Notes under the pieces: generated by a model
The model's input: the letters and a program-made list of their open reading frames with translations, nothing else
The model's database searches: none
Told to the model about the DNA's origin: nothing
Part shown: positions 26,119 through 34,964 of the stretch, piece by piece
How positions within the stretch are numbered: the first letter of the stretch is position 1
Layout: each line of letters starts with the position of its first letter
Program-made: the position numbers and the translations under genes
Assembly: GCF_003991905.1 (NCBI RefSeq)
Contig: NZ_RSCL01000043.1
Span: 1-53,831, forward strand
Origin: Dulcicalothrix desertica PCC 7102
GTDB lineage: Bacteria > Cyanobacteriota > Cyanobacteriia > Cyanobacteriales > Nostocaceae
Reading direction: 5' to 3'
DNA: 53,831 nucleotides

Positions 26119-26307
26119 CTATTCAATAATTCCAATTAATATTTGCATCAAAATGTCTAAATCATCAGGCACACGGTACAGAGTAATGTCTTGGGTAATA
26201 TGAAGAGACTGTTTATCTAGCTTGCCAAAACGCCAAGTATCACCTACTGCTGGCACCGAACGGGGTAATACCCCACATTTGAACGAGAAATCAAGCACTG
26301 GAAGCAA
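26119..26307 (-). CDS. Unidentified 62-codon ORF
   Basis: An open frame with MLPVLDFSFKCGVLPRSVPA near its start and LDILMQILIGIIE at its end. I do not recognise the protein. The convergent position 16 bp after ydcF, short length and nearby gene debris suggest a remnant. It could equally be a chance frame. Confidence 0.25.
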   Translation of the reverse strand: MLPVLDFSFKCGVLPRSVPAVGDTWRFGKLDKQSLHITQDITLYRVPDDLDILMQILIGIIE

Positions 26308-26358
26308 TAAGTGGCGCCTCGAAATTAGTTGTTATTGAGTGCGTAATTTGATAAAATG

Positions 26359-26374
26359 TTCCCTATATAGGGAA
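26359..26374. promoter_or_regulatory. Perfect 16-bp palindrome TTCCCTATATAGGGAA
   Basis: It lies 16 bp upstream of the start of the antitoxin-like ORF at 26391, the typical place for an autoregulatory operator. TATATA in the centre could double as a -10 region. Confidence 0.55.
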
Positions 26375-26390
26375 TAATTTATTTCAAACA

Positions 26391-26558
26391 ATGAATGTTG
26401 TCTTCACTCCAACCGAAGCTGCTGCACTTGTAAAGATTCCAGCCAAGAGAGTTTACAAGGAGATAGAACATGCAGTTATTACTTCCAATGCGAACCCCCC
26501 ACGACTTCCTTTTGCTGACAGGAGTTTAGAGTTTCTAGACCTGCCAGTACAAGGGTAA
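26391..26558 (+). pseudogene. Truncated DUF433-like antitoxin
   Basis: A 55-codon frame starting MNVVFTPTEAAALVKIPAKR, the N-terminal helix-turn-helix-like part of cyanobacterial DUF433-type antitoxins. The conserved segment NPPRLPFA is followed by an unrelated tail (DRSLEFLDLPVQG), so the C-terminal half is lost. No PIN-domain toxin follows. The upstream palindrome suggests that the operator survived. Confidence 0.5.
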
Positions 26559-26639
26559 AAGGTGCCTTTCTTGTGTCATTATTTAGTTACAGTATATACT
26601 TTTAACCAAAATAAAAAGGCGCTTTCAAGTCAATAAATA

Positions 26640-26826
26640 CTTAATAATTAAAATTTATGTAATAAATAATACTATAATTTAAGCTAAATTTTGTTTGCGC
26701 TGTTCTCTCTGGTTTATGGGATTGGCTATAGCGAGTGCGTATTGTGTTGATTAGTATAATTCCTGTGGGGCTGGCTATAACTCTTTATCAAGTATCGGCG
26801 CCACAAGCAATTTTTGTATAAGAGGC
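26640..26826 (+). pseudogene. Degenerate duplicate of the ydcF 5' end
   Basis: This segment repeats 25380-25670: the upstream stretch TATGTAATAAATAATACTA, then GTTTATGGGATTGGCTATAG, TGTTGATTAGTATAATTCCT and GGCGCCACAAGCAATTTTTG match with scattered changes. The duplicated frame is interrupted by stops (TAG and TAA) and ends after the IFVLGGA position. It is a truncated, decayed copy. Confidence 0.8.
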
Positions 26827-26884
26827 GCCGACCACAGTCCGGTTTTGACAGTCTTCTATAATATAGACAAAATCCTCACCAATC

Positions 26885-26917
26885 AACCATCCGTTACATC
26901 CGTTGCATCCGTTGCTA
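26885..26917 (-). repeat. Nonamer repeat arm at the galE stop
   Basis: On the minus strand it reads TAGCAACGGATGCAACGGAT then GTAACGGATGGTTGATT. The galE stop codon TAG overlaps the beginning of the arm (TAGCAACGG against TGGCAACGG). Confidence 0.8.
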
Positions 26918-27949
26918 AATTGGCGCCAACTTCTCAAGCTTTTTAACTTTTAGTTCTCGTATATTAAATAAATTCTTATGCTTAGTTTCCCAATCTAAGG
27001 TTGTGCGTATGATTGTATCTAGGTCATTGTATTTGGGTTGCCAGTCTAGTAGTTGACGAATTTTATTGCCACATGCGACAACTGATACTGGGTCTCCGGG
27101 ACGTGGAGATGTTTCGATGACAGGAAAATCGGCACCGGAAATTGCTTTAACTCGTTCAATTACTTGCTGCACACTGTAACCTTTGCCATAACCACAGTTG
27201 AAGGTTTCGCTTTGATTTGCTTGTTCGAGATAGCGTAAAGCATCTACATGTGCTGTTGCAAGGTCTTCAATATGAATGTAATCACGGATTGCGGTACCAT
27301 CTGGTGTCGGAAAGTTGGTACCAAAAACTTTTAGCTCAGGTCTGTTACCTAATGCAGCATCACAAGCAACTTTGATTAAATGAGTTGCATTATCTGACAT
27401 TTGCCCTAGTCTGCCTCCTGGTTCGGCGCCTGCGACATTGAAGTATCTGAGAATAACGTAGCGTAAATCAGAGGTGGTGCCATAATCCTGAATCATCCAC
27501 TCGCTCATCAGTTTTGAGCGTCCGTAAGGATTTATTGGTTGGGTTGGAGTTAATTCCGTAACTGGGTTTTCTTTTGGTTCTCCGTAAACTGCTGCTGTGC
27601 TGGAGAAAACTATTTGGTTAACGCCTGTGATTTTACAGCACTGGAGCAAGTTTAGGGTATTACGAGTGTTGTTGGTGTAGTATTCGAGAGGGCGCGCGAC
27701 TGATTCAGGTACGATTAAGCTAGCAGCAAAGTGTAGTACAGCACTGAATTTATGTTTACAGAATGCTTGGCGGAGAAATACTGTATCTGATAAATCACCG
27801 ATAATTAGTTCACCATGAAGTACCGCTTGAGGTAGGCCTGTTGAACAGTTATCGTATACTACTACGTCATAACCAGCTTCGCCTAATTGACGAACGACAT
27901 GTGAACCTATATAGCCGGCGCCTCCTGTTACTAGTACTTTTTTATTCAT
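26915..27949 (-). CDS. galE: UDP-glucose 4-epimerase
   Basis: A 344-residue short-chain dehydrogenase-type epimerase that interconverts UDP-glucose and UDP-galactose for the EPS. It has the Rossmann motif TGGAGYIGSHV, the catalytic SSTAAVYG and YGRSK (Tyr and Lys) and YGKGYSVQQVI near the C terminus. It is the last gene of the minus-strand EPS run; a MITE fragment lies between it and the sugar transferase. The stop codon lies at the edge of a nonamer repeat. Confidence 0.94.
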   Translation of the reverse strand: MNKKVLVTGGAGYIGSHVVRQLGEAGYDVVVYDNCSTGLPQAVLHGELIIGDLSDTVFLRQAFCKHKFSAVLHFAASLIVPESVARPLEYYTNNTRNTLNLLQCCKITGVNQIVFSSTAAVYGEPKENPVTELTPTQPINPYGRSKLMSEWMIQDYGTTSDLRYVILRYFNVAGAEPGGRLGQMSDNATHLIKVACDAALGNRPELKVFGTNFPTPDGTAIRDYIHIEDLATAHVDALRYLEQANQSETFNCGYGKGYSVQQVIERVKAISGADFPVIETSPRPGDPVSVVACGNKIRQLLDWQPKYNDLDTIIRTTLDWETKHKNLFNIRELKVKKLEKLAPI

Positions 27950-27966
27950 TTATTTAGTAGATTATA

Positions 27967-28060
27967 AGAGTAAGGCAAAAAATGAATGATCCTGCTGTGT
28001 CATGCACCAGGTAGAAGCATCTGCGCGAGATTCTTCACGCAGTGAAGAATGACAGATCCC
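27967..28060 (+). mobile_element. MITE-like element, truncated copy C
   Basis: Matches the left part of copy B (39327-39488): AGAGTAAGGCAAAAAATGAA, then TGTCATGCACCAGGTAGAAG and GCGAGATTCTTCAC. The right end (CGTGGAGTTCTC) is absent. It sits between galE and the sugar transferase gene. Confidence 0.7.
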
Positions 28061-28075
28061 CCTTTGGGAATTAAT

Positions 28076-29488
28076 TTATCTACCTTTCCCTAAAAGAACT
28101 ACTCTCACAGTCTTAAGAGCGATTGCTACGTCTAATAGTAGGGAGTAATTCTTGATGTAGTAAAGGTCATAAGATAACTTTTTGTATGCATCTTCTATAG
28201 AGGCGCCGTAGGGATACAAAACTTGTGCCCATCCGGTGATTCCTGGTTTAACTAAATAACGTACTTCGTAGTAAGGAATTGCTTCTTTGAGTTTGATGTC
28301 GAATTCAGGTCTTTCTGGACGAGGACCGATTAAGCTCATTTCTCCTCGTAAGACGTTGATAATCTGTGGTAATTCATCTAGTCGTAAAATTCGCAGCCAA
28401 TATCCGACGCTAGTAATTCTGGGGTCGCGTTCTTGTGCCCATTGTGCCCCCCGCTTTTCTGCGTCTTTATACATTGAACGGAATTTATGAACTCTGAATG
28501 GATTACCGTTGAGTCCTGCTCTGACTTGACTGTAAAAGATGGCGCCTGGGCTATCAAGTTTAATAGCTATTGCTACAAGCAACATAATTGGAGACAAAAC
28601 GACGAGCAATGTTGTAGCTGCGATGATGTCAATAATCCGCTTAATTTTTGAATCAATTCGACCTTGTATTAAGTTGAAACCAGCGCTATAGGCAAACCAA
28701 TTATCCTGAAGTAAGGATGATGGCAGTTTATACCACAATGATTCATAAAAATCTGGCAGCTTATAGACAGGAACCCCTTTTAGTCGCATTTGCATCAATT
28801 GCCGTACCTGGTCATCAGATAATTCTAGTTTGTTTCCTACTAGTACCCCTGACCAAAGCTGAGAAGTCCAAGATGGGAAGTCTGAAATACTACCCACGCA
28901 ATTGACGTTTTTGTAAATGGGTTCAGTACACTTCTCAAGCTTCTCGGTAAGTACAACTAAACGTCCCAACGGAGTTTTAGCTTGGAAATCTTCAATAAAT
29001 TCTTTAGTATTCTCGCTTGCACCCAGAATTAACCAACGACTTTGTTGAACATGTGCGCGCGTCCAACTTGCTGCTATCATCCGTAATAATACTGCCCAAG
29101 GTGTAAATAATGCAAAGCTTGGTAGTAGAACGCTTCGCCACAACAGCGGATTTTCTCTCCAAGCACCAGATAAATAAATCAAGGCAGCACTAATTACACC
29201 AACTATAACGTTACACACCAAGATGCGCGCTGGCGCCCGTAAACCTGCGATTTGCGTATCTGGCTTGTAGGTATCTGCTAAATAAAGTCCTGCAAGAGTA
29301 AATAGCACAAATCCGTAAACAGTGGGATTAAACCAGTCAACTGGTTCACTTAGTCGTAACCAAACAGCTAAGTTCAAACAAATAAATAAGCCTAGAATAT
29401 CGAGTGCTAAAAGCCTTACAGGGATGCTGCGGAGACTCCACAAGGATTTAGTGCTTACTGAACCTTCAGACAAAACTTCTGTAAACAT
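28076..29488 (-). CDS. Polyprenyl glycosylphosphotransferase (WbaP/WcaJ family), initiating enzyme of the EPS
   Basis: A 470-residue membrane protein that transfers a sugar-1-phosphate to undecaprenyl phosphate. The N-terminal half has about four membrane spans and a soluble loop. The C-terminal catalytic domain begins KRIIDIIAATTLLVVLSPIM and contains FRVHKFRSM, DELPQIINVLRGEMSLIGPRP and VKPGITGWAQV, all diagnostic. The sugar cannot be told. It is on the minus strand between glycosyltransferase 29928-30710 and galE. Confidence 0.93.
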   Translation of the reverse strand: MFTEVLSEGSVSTKSLWSLRSIPVRLLALDILGLFICLNLAVWLRLSEPVDWFNPTVYGFVLFTLAGLYLADTYKPDTQIAGLRAPARILVCNVIVGVISAALIYLSGAWRENPLLWRSVLLPSFALFTPWAVLLRMIAASWTRAHVQQSRWLILGASENTKEFIEDFQAKTPLGRLVVLTEKLEKCTEPIYKNVNCVGSISDFPSWTSQLWSGVLVGNKLELSDDQVRQLMQMRLKGVPVYKLPDFYESLWYKLPSSLLQDNWFAYSAGFNLIQGRIDSKIKRIIDIIAATTLLVVLSPIMLLVAIAIKLDSPGAIFYSQVRAGLNGNPFRVHKFRSMYKDAEKRGAQWAQERDPRITSVGYWLRILRLDELPQIINVLRGEMSLIGPRPERPEFDIKLKEAIPYYEVRYLVKPGITGWAQVLYPYGASIEDAYKKLSYDLYYIKNYSLLLDVAIALKTVRVVLLGKGR

Positions 29489-29927
29489 CTGTAATTATTA
29501 CTAGATATCAGTTAACTGTTAAGTTTTTTCAATTGGTCAGTCTTTATCAGAACAGCAATACGCACGCCAGAAACTATTACTCACACCCCTAGAATAAACA
29601 GAGTTGATAAGCAATCCTGCTTAAATGGTGTTGTGAATATCATTCTATTTACTAACATTAGTAAAATCTATGACTTTAAATATAGCGTCATCCCAAGGAA
29701 ATATATGTATAAATATAAACAAGTAAGCTTAAAAAATATAAAGTACGTATATACGTAATAATTGATGTAAAACGATGTAGTTACGAAGCAGCATAAGAGT
29801 GCAGAATAAAATGACAGTGAAGCTGAAGCTGCCGAAGCTGCCACTTTTGCTTTAATTTTAGATGTGTTTGCCCTAGGAGCGCTTTATGTTGTTATTGCTT
29901 AGTTAAGATACATACTTTGTTAATGAT
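29489..29927. other. 440-bp AT-rich interval in the EPS cluster
   Basis: No complete gene. On plus a startless frame ending TFALILDVFALGALYVVIA is open for about 29 codons before a TAG near 29901, perhaps the tail of a lost small membrane protein. The interval is the first part of the GGCGCC-poor block. Confidence 0.4.
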
Positions 29928-30710
29928 TTAAAATAAAAACCATCCATGTTTATTGAAAAAGTATATTGCGGACTGGATGTTAATCATCATAAGCTTAAAT
30001 GATTTGTAAGAACCTTTACCCCAATGATGAAATATATGAACATGCGGATAGAAAACAGTTCGATATTTTCTTGACATTCTAAGAGTAATATCAGCATCTT
30101 CCAAATACATAAAAATATTTTCATCAAAATAGCCAATTTCATCTAAATACTTTCTACGAAATAGCATAAAACAGCCAGATAAATACGGTACATCCATAAC
30201 ATTACCATAACCAATATCACGCATTTCATACCAATCTAGATGTTTCTGGAATAATATTTGTAATTTTTTCGGTATAAAACGTCTTGCAAAGAGCAAAAAG
30301 ATGCTTGGATACCGCTTACATAAATACTGAATCTCACCGTTAGGATAGTAAATGATTGGTGAAATCAAACCTATATCCTGATTAGATTCAAGATATTTAA
30401 TCAACTCTGGAATAACGTTTGCATTAAAATATACATCTGGATTAACAACTAAGTGATATCTGGCGTTGAAATGATTAATAGCTATATTATGAGCTTTTCC
30501 AAAGCCATAATTATTACTATCATTATAAAGGTAATCAATATTCTTAACTCCACTAAATAATGTCGATAATTGAGATGTGGGAGAGTTATCTACTACAGTC
30601 ATGTGAATTTTGAAAGGAGTCTCAAAAATAGATGAGATAACCTTACGAAGTAATTCGGGGTTATTTTTGTAAACAACCAGGGAGACACTGAGAATAGCTT
30701 TATCTTCCAT
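29928..30710 (-). CDS. Family 2 glycosyltransferase
   Basis: A 260-residue GT-A enzyme. The N-terminal strand ILSVSLVVYKNNPELLRKVI is followed by the DXD-like site VVNPDVYFN and the acceptor-site motif MYLEDADITLRMSRK. It transfers a sugar to the lipid-linked EPS repeat unit. There is no membrane anchor. The gene is AT-rich and has no GGCGCC, like its neighbours; it starts 2 bp after the remnant at 30713-30835. Confidence 0.88.
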   Translation of the reverse strand: MEDKAILSVSLVVYKNNPELLRKVISSIFETPFKIHMTVVDNSPTSQLSTLFSGVKNIDYLYNDSNNYGFGKAHNIAINHFNARYHLVVNPDVYFNANVIPELIKYLESNQDIGLISPIIYYPNGEIQYLCKRYPSIFLLFARRFIPKKLQILFQKHLDWYEMRDIGYGNVMDVPYLSGCFMLFRRKYLDEIGYFDENIFMYLEDADITLRMSRKYRTVFYPHVHIFHHWGKGSYKSFKLMMINIQSAIYFFNKHGWFLF

Positions 30711-30712
30711 AT

Positions 30713-30835
30713 TTAATTTTTTAATACTCCTTCATAAACACTTATAGTTTCTCTAGCAGTGCAAAGCCAAGTAAAGTTAGATAAACGAGCTAAACCGAGT
30801 TTAGAAAATTCTTCCGATAATTCATTATTCGACAT
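30713..30835 (-). pseudogene. 3' remnant of a GT-B (family 4) glycosyltransferase
   Basis: Forty codons from an internal ATG to TAA encode MSNNELSEEFSKLGLARLSN then FTWLCTARETISVYEGVLKN, the C-terminal helix typical of family 4 glycosyltransferases (sequence G-L-x-R-x-x-x-F-T-W-x-x-T-A-x-E-T). The Rossmann domains are absent, and the upstream DNA belongs to the polymerase gene. The original gene seems to have been replaced up to this point. Confidence 0.65.
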
Positions 30836-30838
30836 AAC

Positions 30839-31891
30839 TTATCCAAAAAATTCATCAGTATAGAAGAAAGCATATATAGATAAAAAGGAAACTATCACAA
30901 CATATGGAATTGTAAATATGAGTTGGCTTTTATATCTCATTACAGCCACTAAAAGAACACCAAACACCTGCATTATCTCAGATAAACGATGGGCAAACAC
31001 AGGTGTATCCATCAAAGAATAAAGGCTAATTATAGAAAAAGTGAAGACGCTCAGATAGAATTTATAATATCGTTTTTGTGAATTGAAATTTCGTAATCCT
31101 ATGATAATAAGAAAAACGTCTAAACCACGTCTAGGTGAAAATAAGCTAACAGGTTGTAAATATATTGGAGCATCCACATATTCATTCAAACGAGGATTAA
31201 GTTCTACTCCAAAGTTAACTAAAATTTGTAAGAAAAATAACTTGATAAATATAAATATGATAATTGAATAAACAATAATATCTTTACGAGATTTGATATA
31301 GAATGAAATAAGTAAAAAAGGTAAAATTAATATACTTGAAATATGGAATAAAAACGCTATAAAATACATTAACAATGCGAATGGATTAATTTTAGATACT
31401 TGTTTGTTAAGATTTGATCCTTGGAGCAATAATAATGAGCCAACCAATATAAATGCAATGCTTAAAGAAGCGCGAATTTGAGTTAATTCATGAAGCGGGA
31501 AAAATCTCGAAAAATATAGAAAAACAGAAAGAAAAGAACACAACTTAATATTAAGCTTTGATGACTTAGTATTTAAAAGTGTTAAAAACAGAACAATTAG
31601 CTTTAGTAATAGAGAAACAAATACAAAAAAAGAGTAAACTAGAGTAGAAGACTTTAAAATAGACGAAACAAAGCAACTTGTTGTTTCAAAACCAATCTCG
31701 AAATTAAAAATTCCTTCACCAAAACAGCTTGGCTTTGATATCATGTAGTCAAAATATTGCAAATATATTTGAGAATCTTTACTTTCTCCAAATATTTCGT
31801 AAAAAGCAGCTGCTGCACCTACAAAGGCTAAAGAAATAGGAAGAATTAATCCAAATCCCTTATTAGGAGATGAGAGTCGAAGCATATACAA
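30839..31891 (-). CDS. EpsG/Wzy-like polysaccharide polymerase
   Basis: A 350-residue integral membrane protein with about ten membrane spans. It matches the EpsG pattern: an early acidic DSQIYLQYFDYM loop, FEIGFE before the second block, then the HELTQIRASLSIAFIL helix with the family's Gln-Ile-Arg, followed by more spans. It should polymerise the lipid-linked repeats in the periplasm. AT-rich and without GGCGCC. Polymerases are the most variable part of such clusters, so I assign function from topology and motif only. Confidence 0.8.
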   Translation of the reverse strand: MYMLRLSSPNKGFGLILPISLAFVGAAAAFYEIFGESKDSQIYLQYFDYMISKPSCFGEGIFNFEIGFETTSCFVSSILKSSTLVYSFFVFVSLLLKLIVLFLTLLNTKSSKLNIKLCSFLSVFLYFSRFFPLHELTQIRASLSIAFILVGSLLLLQGSNLNKQVSKINPFALLMYFIAFLFHISSILILPFLLISFYIKSRKDIIVYSIIIFIFIKLFFLQILVNFGVELNPRLNEYVDAPIYLQPVSLFSPRRGLDVFLIIIGLRNFNSQKRYYKFYLSVFTFSIISLYSLMDTPVFAHRLSEIMQVFGVLLVAVMRYKSQLIFTIPYVVIVSFLSIYAFFYTDEFFG

Positions 31892-31930
31892 TATTTACCA
31901 TACTATTATTGGCTATGAAATATTCGAGAT

Positions 31931-32920
31931 TTATAGTTTACCAAACTTACCTCTAACCCCATCTAAGTATCCTTTAAAAATCATAGAAATATTTTGTTTC
32001 TTATGGTCTTCCAAAAGAAGAATGCGAAATAAATTATATAGGCTTGCTACTATATCAAATCCTAGCCAATGTACACATGAAAAGGAATATTGTTTTAGCA
32101 TAGCAACTTGGTTTCTAGCAATATAATATCTACGAAATGGTTTGTGGAAGGTCGGTCTAAAAGTATGAAATAAAAATTTTATTTCTTGCTTATTACCGAG
32201 ATTATGATACATTACAGCTTTAGAACTAACTAGTATTTTGTAGCCATTCTTTTTTGCTCTTAAGCAGTACTCAGTATCGATATAATCAATAAAAAAATCG
32301 TCTCTGTAAGGTCCAAGGGTTTGAAACATATCAAGATTAGTTAACGCACCAGATGTTATAACTATGGTTACATCATCCAAATCTTTGCCTTGACATTCAA
32401 CTCTTTTGAAGAGAAAGGGAAAATATTTATTTGACGATAACCATTTAGGCTCACTACCAAGACTGCCTTCATCTTTGATGTAAGGACCAACAAAAGCAAC
32501 TTTTTCAATTTGACTGTATCTATTTAGAGTGGATAATAATTCGTGAGCCATACCTGGTGTAGCAGTACTATCCTGATCTAAGGTGATTGCCCAATGATAA
32601 TTACGGCTCCTGAGTATACTAACTCCTTGATTTAAGGCTGTAGCAAGCCCAACATTTTCTTTATTGAAAATAATACTTACATTCTTGAGCTTTTCTGCTT
32701 CTTCTAGAATTATTTTGCAATTTGTACTAGAAGCATTATCAATAATGAGAATATGGGATACTTGATTGCTAATAGCAGTAACGCAAGCTATCAATTTAGC
32801 ATCAGGATTATAAGTAACTATTAATGCAGCAATAGAGTCTATATTTATGCCTTGTAAACTATCAGATTTGGTAAATTTTGATTCAACCATAGATAATAAT
32901 TTTCTTTCAGATTTTTTCAT
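31931..32920 (-). CDS. Family 2 glycosyltransferase (rhamnosyltransferase-like)
   Basis: A 329-residue GT-A enzyme with AALIVTYNPDAKLIACV near the start, the DXD site WAITLDQDSTATPGM and FFIDYIDTEYCLRAKKNGYK, which matches rhamnosyltransferases of the RfbF/RfbN type. dTDP-rhamnose is made by rfbBADC upstream, so rhamnose is the likely donor, by inference. A C-terminal membrane-association helix may be present. The gene is AT-rich with no GGCGCC. Confidence 0.88.
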   Translation of the reverse strand: MKKSERKLLSMVESKFTKSDSLQGINIDSIAALIVTYNPDAKLIACVTAISNQVSHILIIDNASSTNCKIILEEAEKLKNVSIIFNKENVGLATALNQGVSILRSRNYHWAITLDQDSTATPGMAHELLSTLNRYSQIEKVAFVGPYIKDEGSLGSEPKWLSSNKYFPFLFKRVECQGKDLDDVTIVITSGALTNLDMFQTLGPYRDDFFIDYIDTEYCLRAKKNGYKILVSSKAVMYHNLGNKQEIKFLFHTFRPTFHKPFRRYYIARNQVAMLKQYSFSCVHWLGFDIVASLYNLFRILLLEDHKKQNISMIFKGYLDGVRGKFGKL

Positions 32921-33015
32921 TTAATGCTTCTATTTTGAGCTAAGGAACGATGTAAAAAATGTGTTTATAGCATAACTTTTAGAGCTTTAACATTGAATAA
33001 AATTGATTGATTATA

Positions 33016-34554
33016 CTAAAGTTTAATAACATTCTTAACTGTTGAAATGGCTAATGAAATTATAAATTTTCGTTCATAATCTAAGAGGCTAAAATTCCAT
33101 ATAAGTACTAATGTTACACTAATCGAACCAGTAATTAATAGTATTCCACTAATTAATGATGAATTAATAAAGCTCATAGCAGGCAAAATTAACAAGATTG
33201 GTATAACGGAAATTGAAGGACTAAGTAAAGCATCTTTGATAAATGTATATCTAGAAAAAATAATTCCTTTTGTACGAGGCATATTATACGAAATGTGACC
33301 AGTAACACCAACTATTCCACCAATTATAGTTCCTAACGCAACTCCTGTAGCTCCCATAATTGAACCTAAAGCTAAACTTGTAATTAAATTTGAAAACCCT
33401 TCAAGTAGTGGCGAAACAATCACTAAATGTTGCTGTGCAGTACCTATTACAAGTGTGACATAAGGAACAAATGAAAGACGGATAATATTTGCGATAACCA
33501 AGCATTGTAAGATAATTGCTCCATTTTCTGCATATTCCTGACCAGCCCATAAGGTAAGGAAAGGTTTGGCGCCTAAAATTAGGGGTATTCCAGTTACAAA
33601 CAACATGAACATCCCATAGCGAGTGCTTGTAATTAATAATTTACCTAATTGCTTTGCATCAGATCGTGCATCCATAACTGCAGCTACAGGTAAAATAGGG
33701 CTGAAAATCGCGCTTTGTAATCCGACTATTAAAGTAATTATACTAGCAGCTATTGAGTAATAAGCTACTGCTCTTAAGTTAAAAATACCAATTATAGTTG
33801 TGTCTACTCCACTAACTAATAATAGCCCTATGTACCCTATAGATAGACTAAAACAATAGCTAAAAACTTCTTTAGCAGCATTTTTTGAAACTAAATTATA
33901 GCTATACTTAATGCCTTGATTAAATCTTTGACATGCTAGAAACTGTACAATATAAGATATAAAATTTACTCCTGCAATTGCAGCCCCCATTAGTGCAAGA
34001 GAACCATTCATTTTGGCTGCTATAACAATCAATATTGCAGTTGTCAGCTTCCCAGCACCTGTAATTATAGCTGGTATCTCGTACCTCTGTATACCAACAA
34101 AAACGCCATTAAATACTGAGAATGGTAAACCAATTGCTAAGGAACTACCAACTAATAAAAGTGCAATTTTTGTTTCTGTCAGTAATTTATTTGGTATAGT
34201 ACGGAATATCAGAGGCAACTGCCACACTAGCGTGAACATCAACAATATAGCTAATAATCCAGAACCACATAATATAGCAAAGGATGTATTGACGATGCGG
34301 TCACGTTCCTCGAAATTTCCTAAATCGTTGTGATAAGCAACAAAACGTCCTACAGCAGTTTGTACTCCAAAATCCAAATAACTAACATAAGCAGTTAACT
34401 GTAGAATAAGTACCCAGACACTAAAAGTCTCTGTTGGCAGCGTCCGCACCAGAAATGGTGGTAAAATAACTGCAATTAAGGCGCTAAAGCTTCCACGAAC
34501 TAGATTTGCAAAAGCATTTTTTAGCAGTACAAAGTTGGAAAGTTTGCTACTCAC
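33016..34554 (-). CDS. Wzx-type lipid-linked oligosaccharide flippase
   Basis: A 512-residue membrane protein with about 12-14 spans of the polysaccharide-transport MATE-like superfamily. The N-terminal NLVRGSFSALIAVILPPFLV is followed by spans in pairs and a large periodic hydrophobic pattern. It moves the undecaprenyl-linked repeat across the inner membrane. It is downstream of rfbD after a 410-bp gap. Only one GGCGCC site (33569) lies in this gene and its neighbours. Confidence 0.9.
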   Translation of the reverse strand: MSSKLSNFVLLKNAFANLVRGSFSALIAVILPPFLVRTLPTETFSVWVLILQLTAYVSYLDFGVQTAVGRFVAYHNDLGNFEERDRIVNTSFAILCGSGLLAILLMFTLVWQLPLIFRTIPNKLLTETKIALLLVGSSLAIGLPFSVFNGVFVGIQRYEIPAIITGAGKLTTAILIVIAAKMNGSLALMGAAIAGVNFISYIVQFLACQRFNQGIKYSYNLVSKNAAKEVFSYCFSLSIGYIGLLLVSGVDTTIIGIFNLRAVAYYSIAASIITLIVGLQSAIFSPILPVAAVMDARSDAKQLGKLLITSTRYGMFMLFVTGIPLILGAKPFLTLWAGQEYAENGAIILQCLVIANIIRLSFVPYVTLVIGTAQQHLVIVSPLLEGFSNLITSLALGSIMGATGVALGTIIGGIVGVTGHISYNMPRTKGIIFSRYTFIKDALLSPSISVIPILLILPAMSFINSSLISGILLITGSISVTLVLIWNFSLLDYERKFIISLAISTVKNVIKL

Positions 34555-34964
34555 TTTATATTACTATAATTTTTATTTTTATTCATGCAAAGAAGCAATC
34601 TAGATTAGAGTTTGAATTGCTTCTTCATTACATTTCCTAACTTTGTAATCAGTCTAAAGTTATATCTGAAGTAACTAATTCTACCTCCTTATCAAAGCCT
34701 CAAAACAAGCGCTACTGCTAATGGATATAATATCCATTGACTAGAGTTTTCGGTGATGAGTGACTTTGAGATTCGCTTTTGCCTCGTAACACTTACATAT
34801 TAACAGACTCAACAGAGATAAATATGTTTGCTAGTTTATACTTACAAGAAAAGTCTATTCTCTTTCGGAAAGATAGTGGTTAGAAAGATGGAAGTTTGGT
34901 GTCTGACACATCTTTGTGTGAAATATTGGCTTTAGAAAGTTGTGTCAAGCAGCCAGGATAGAAG
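34555..34964. other. 410-bp gap between wzx and rfbD
   Basis: No ORF, repeat or hairpin that I could support. It separates the sugar-precursor genes from the transferase and export genes and may mark a junction between a conserved and a variable block. Confidence 0.4.
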
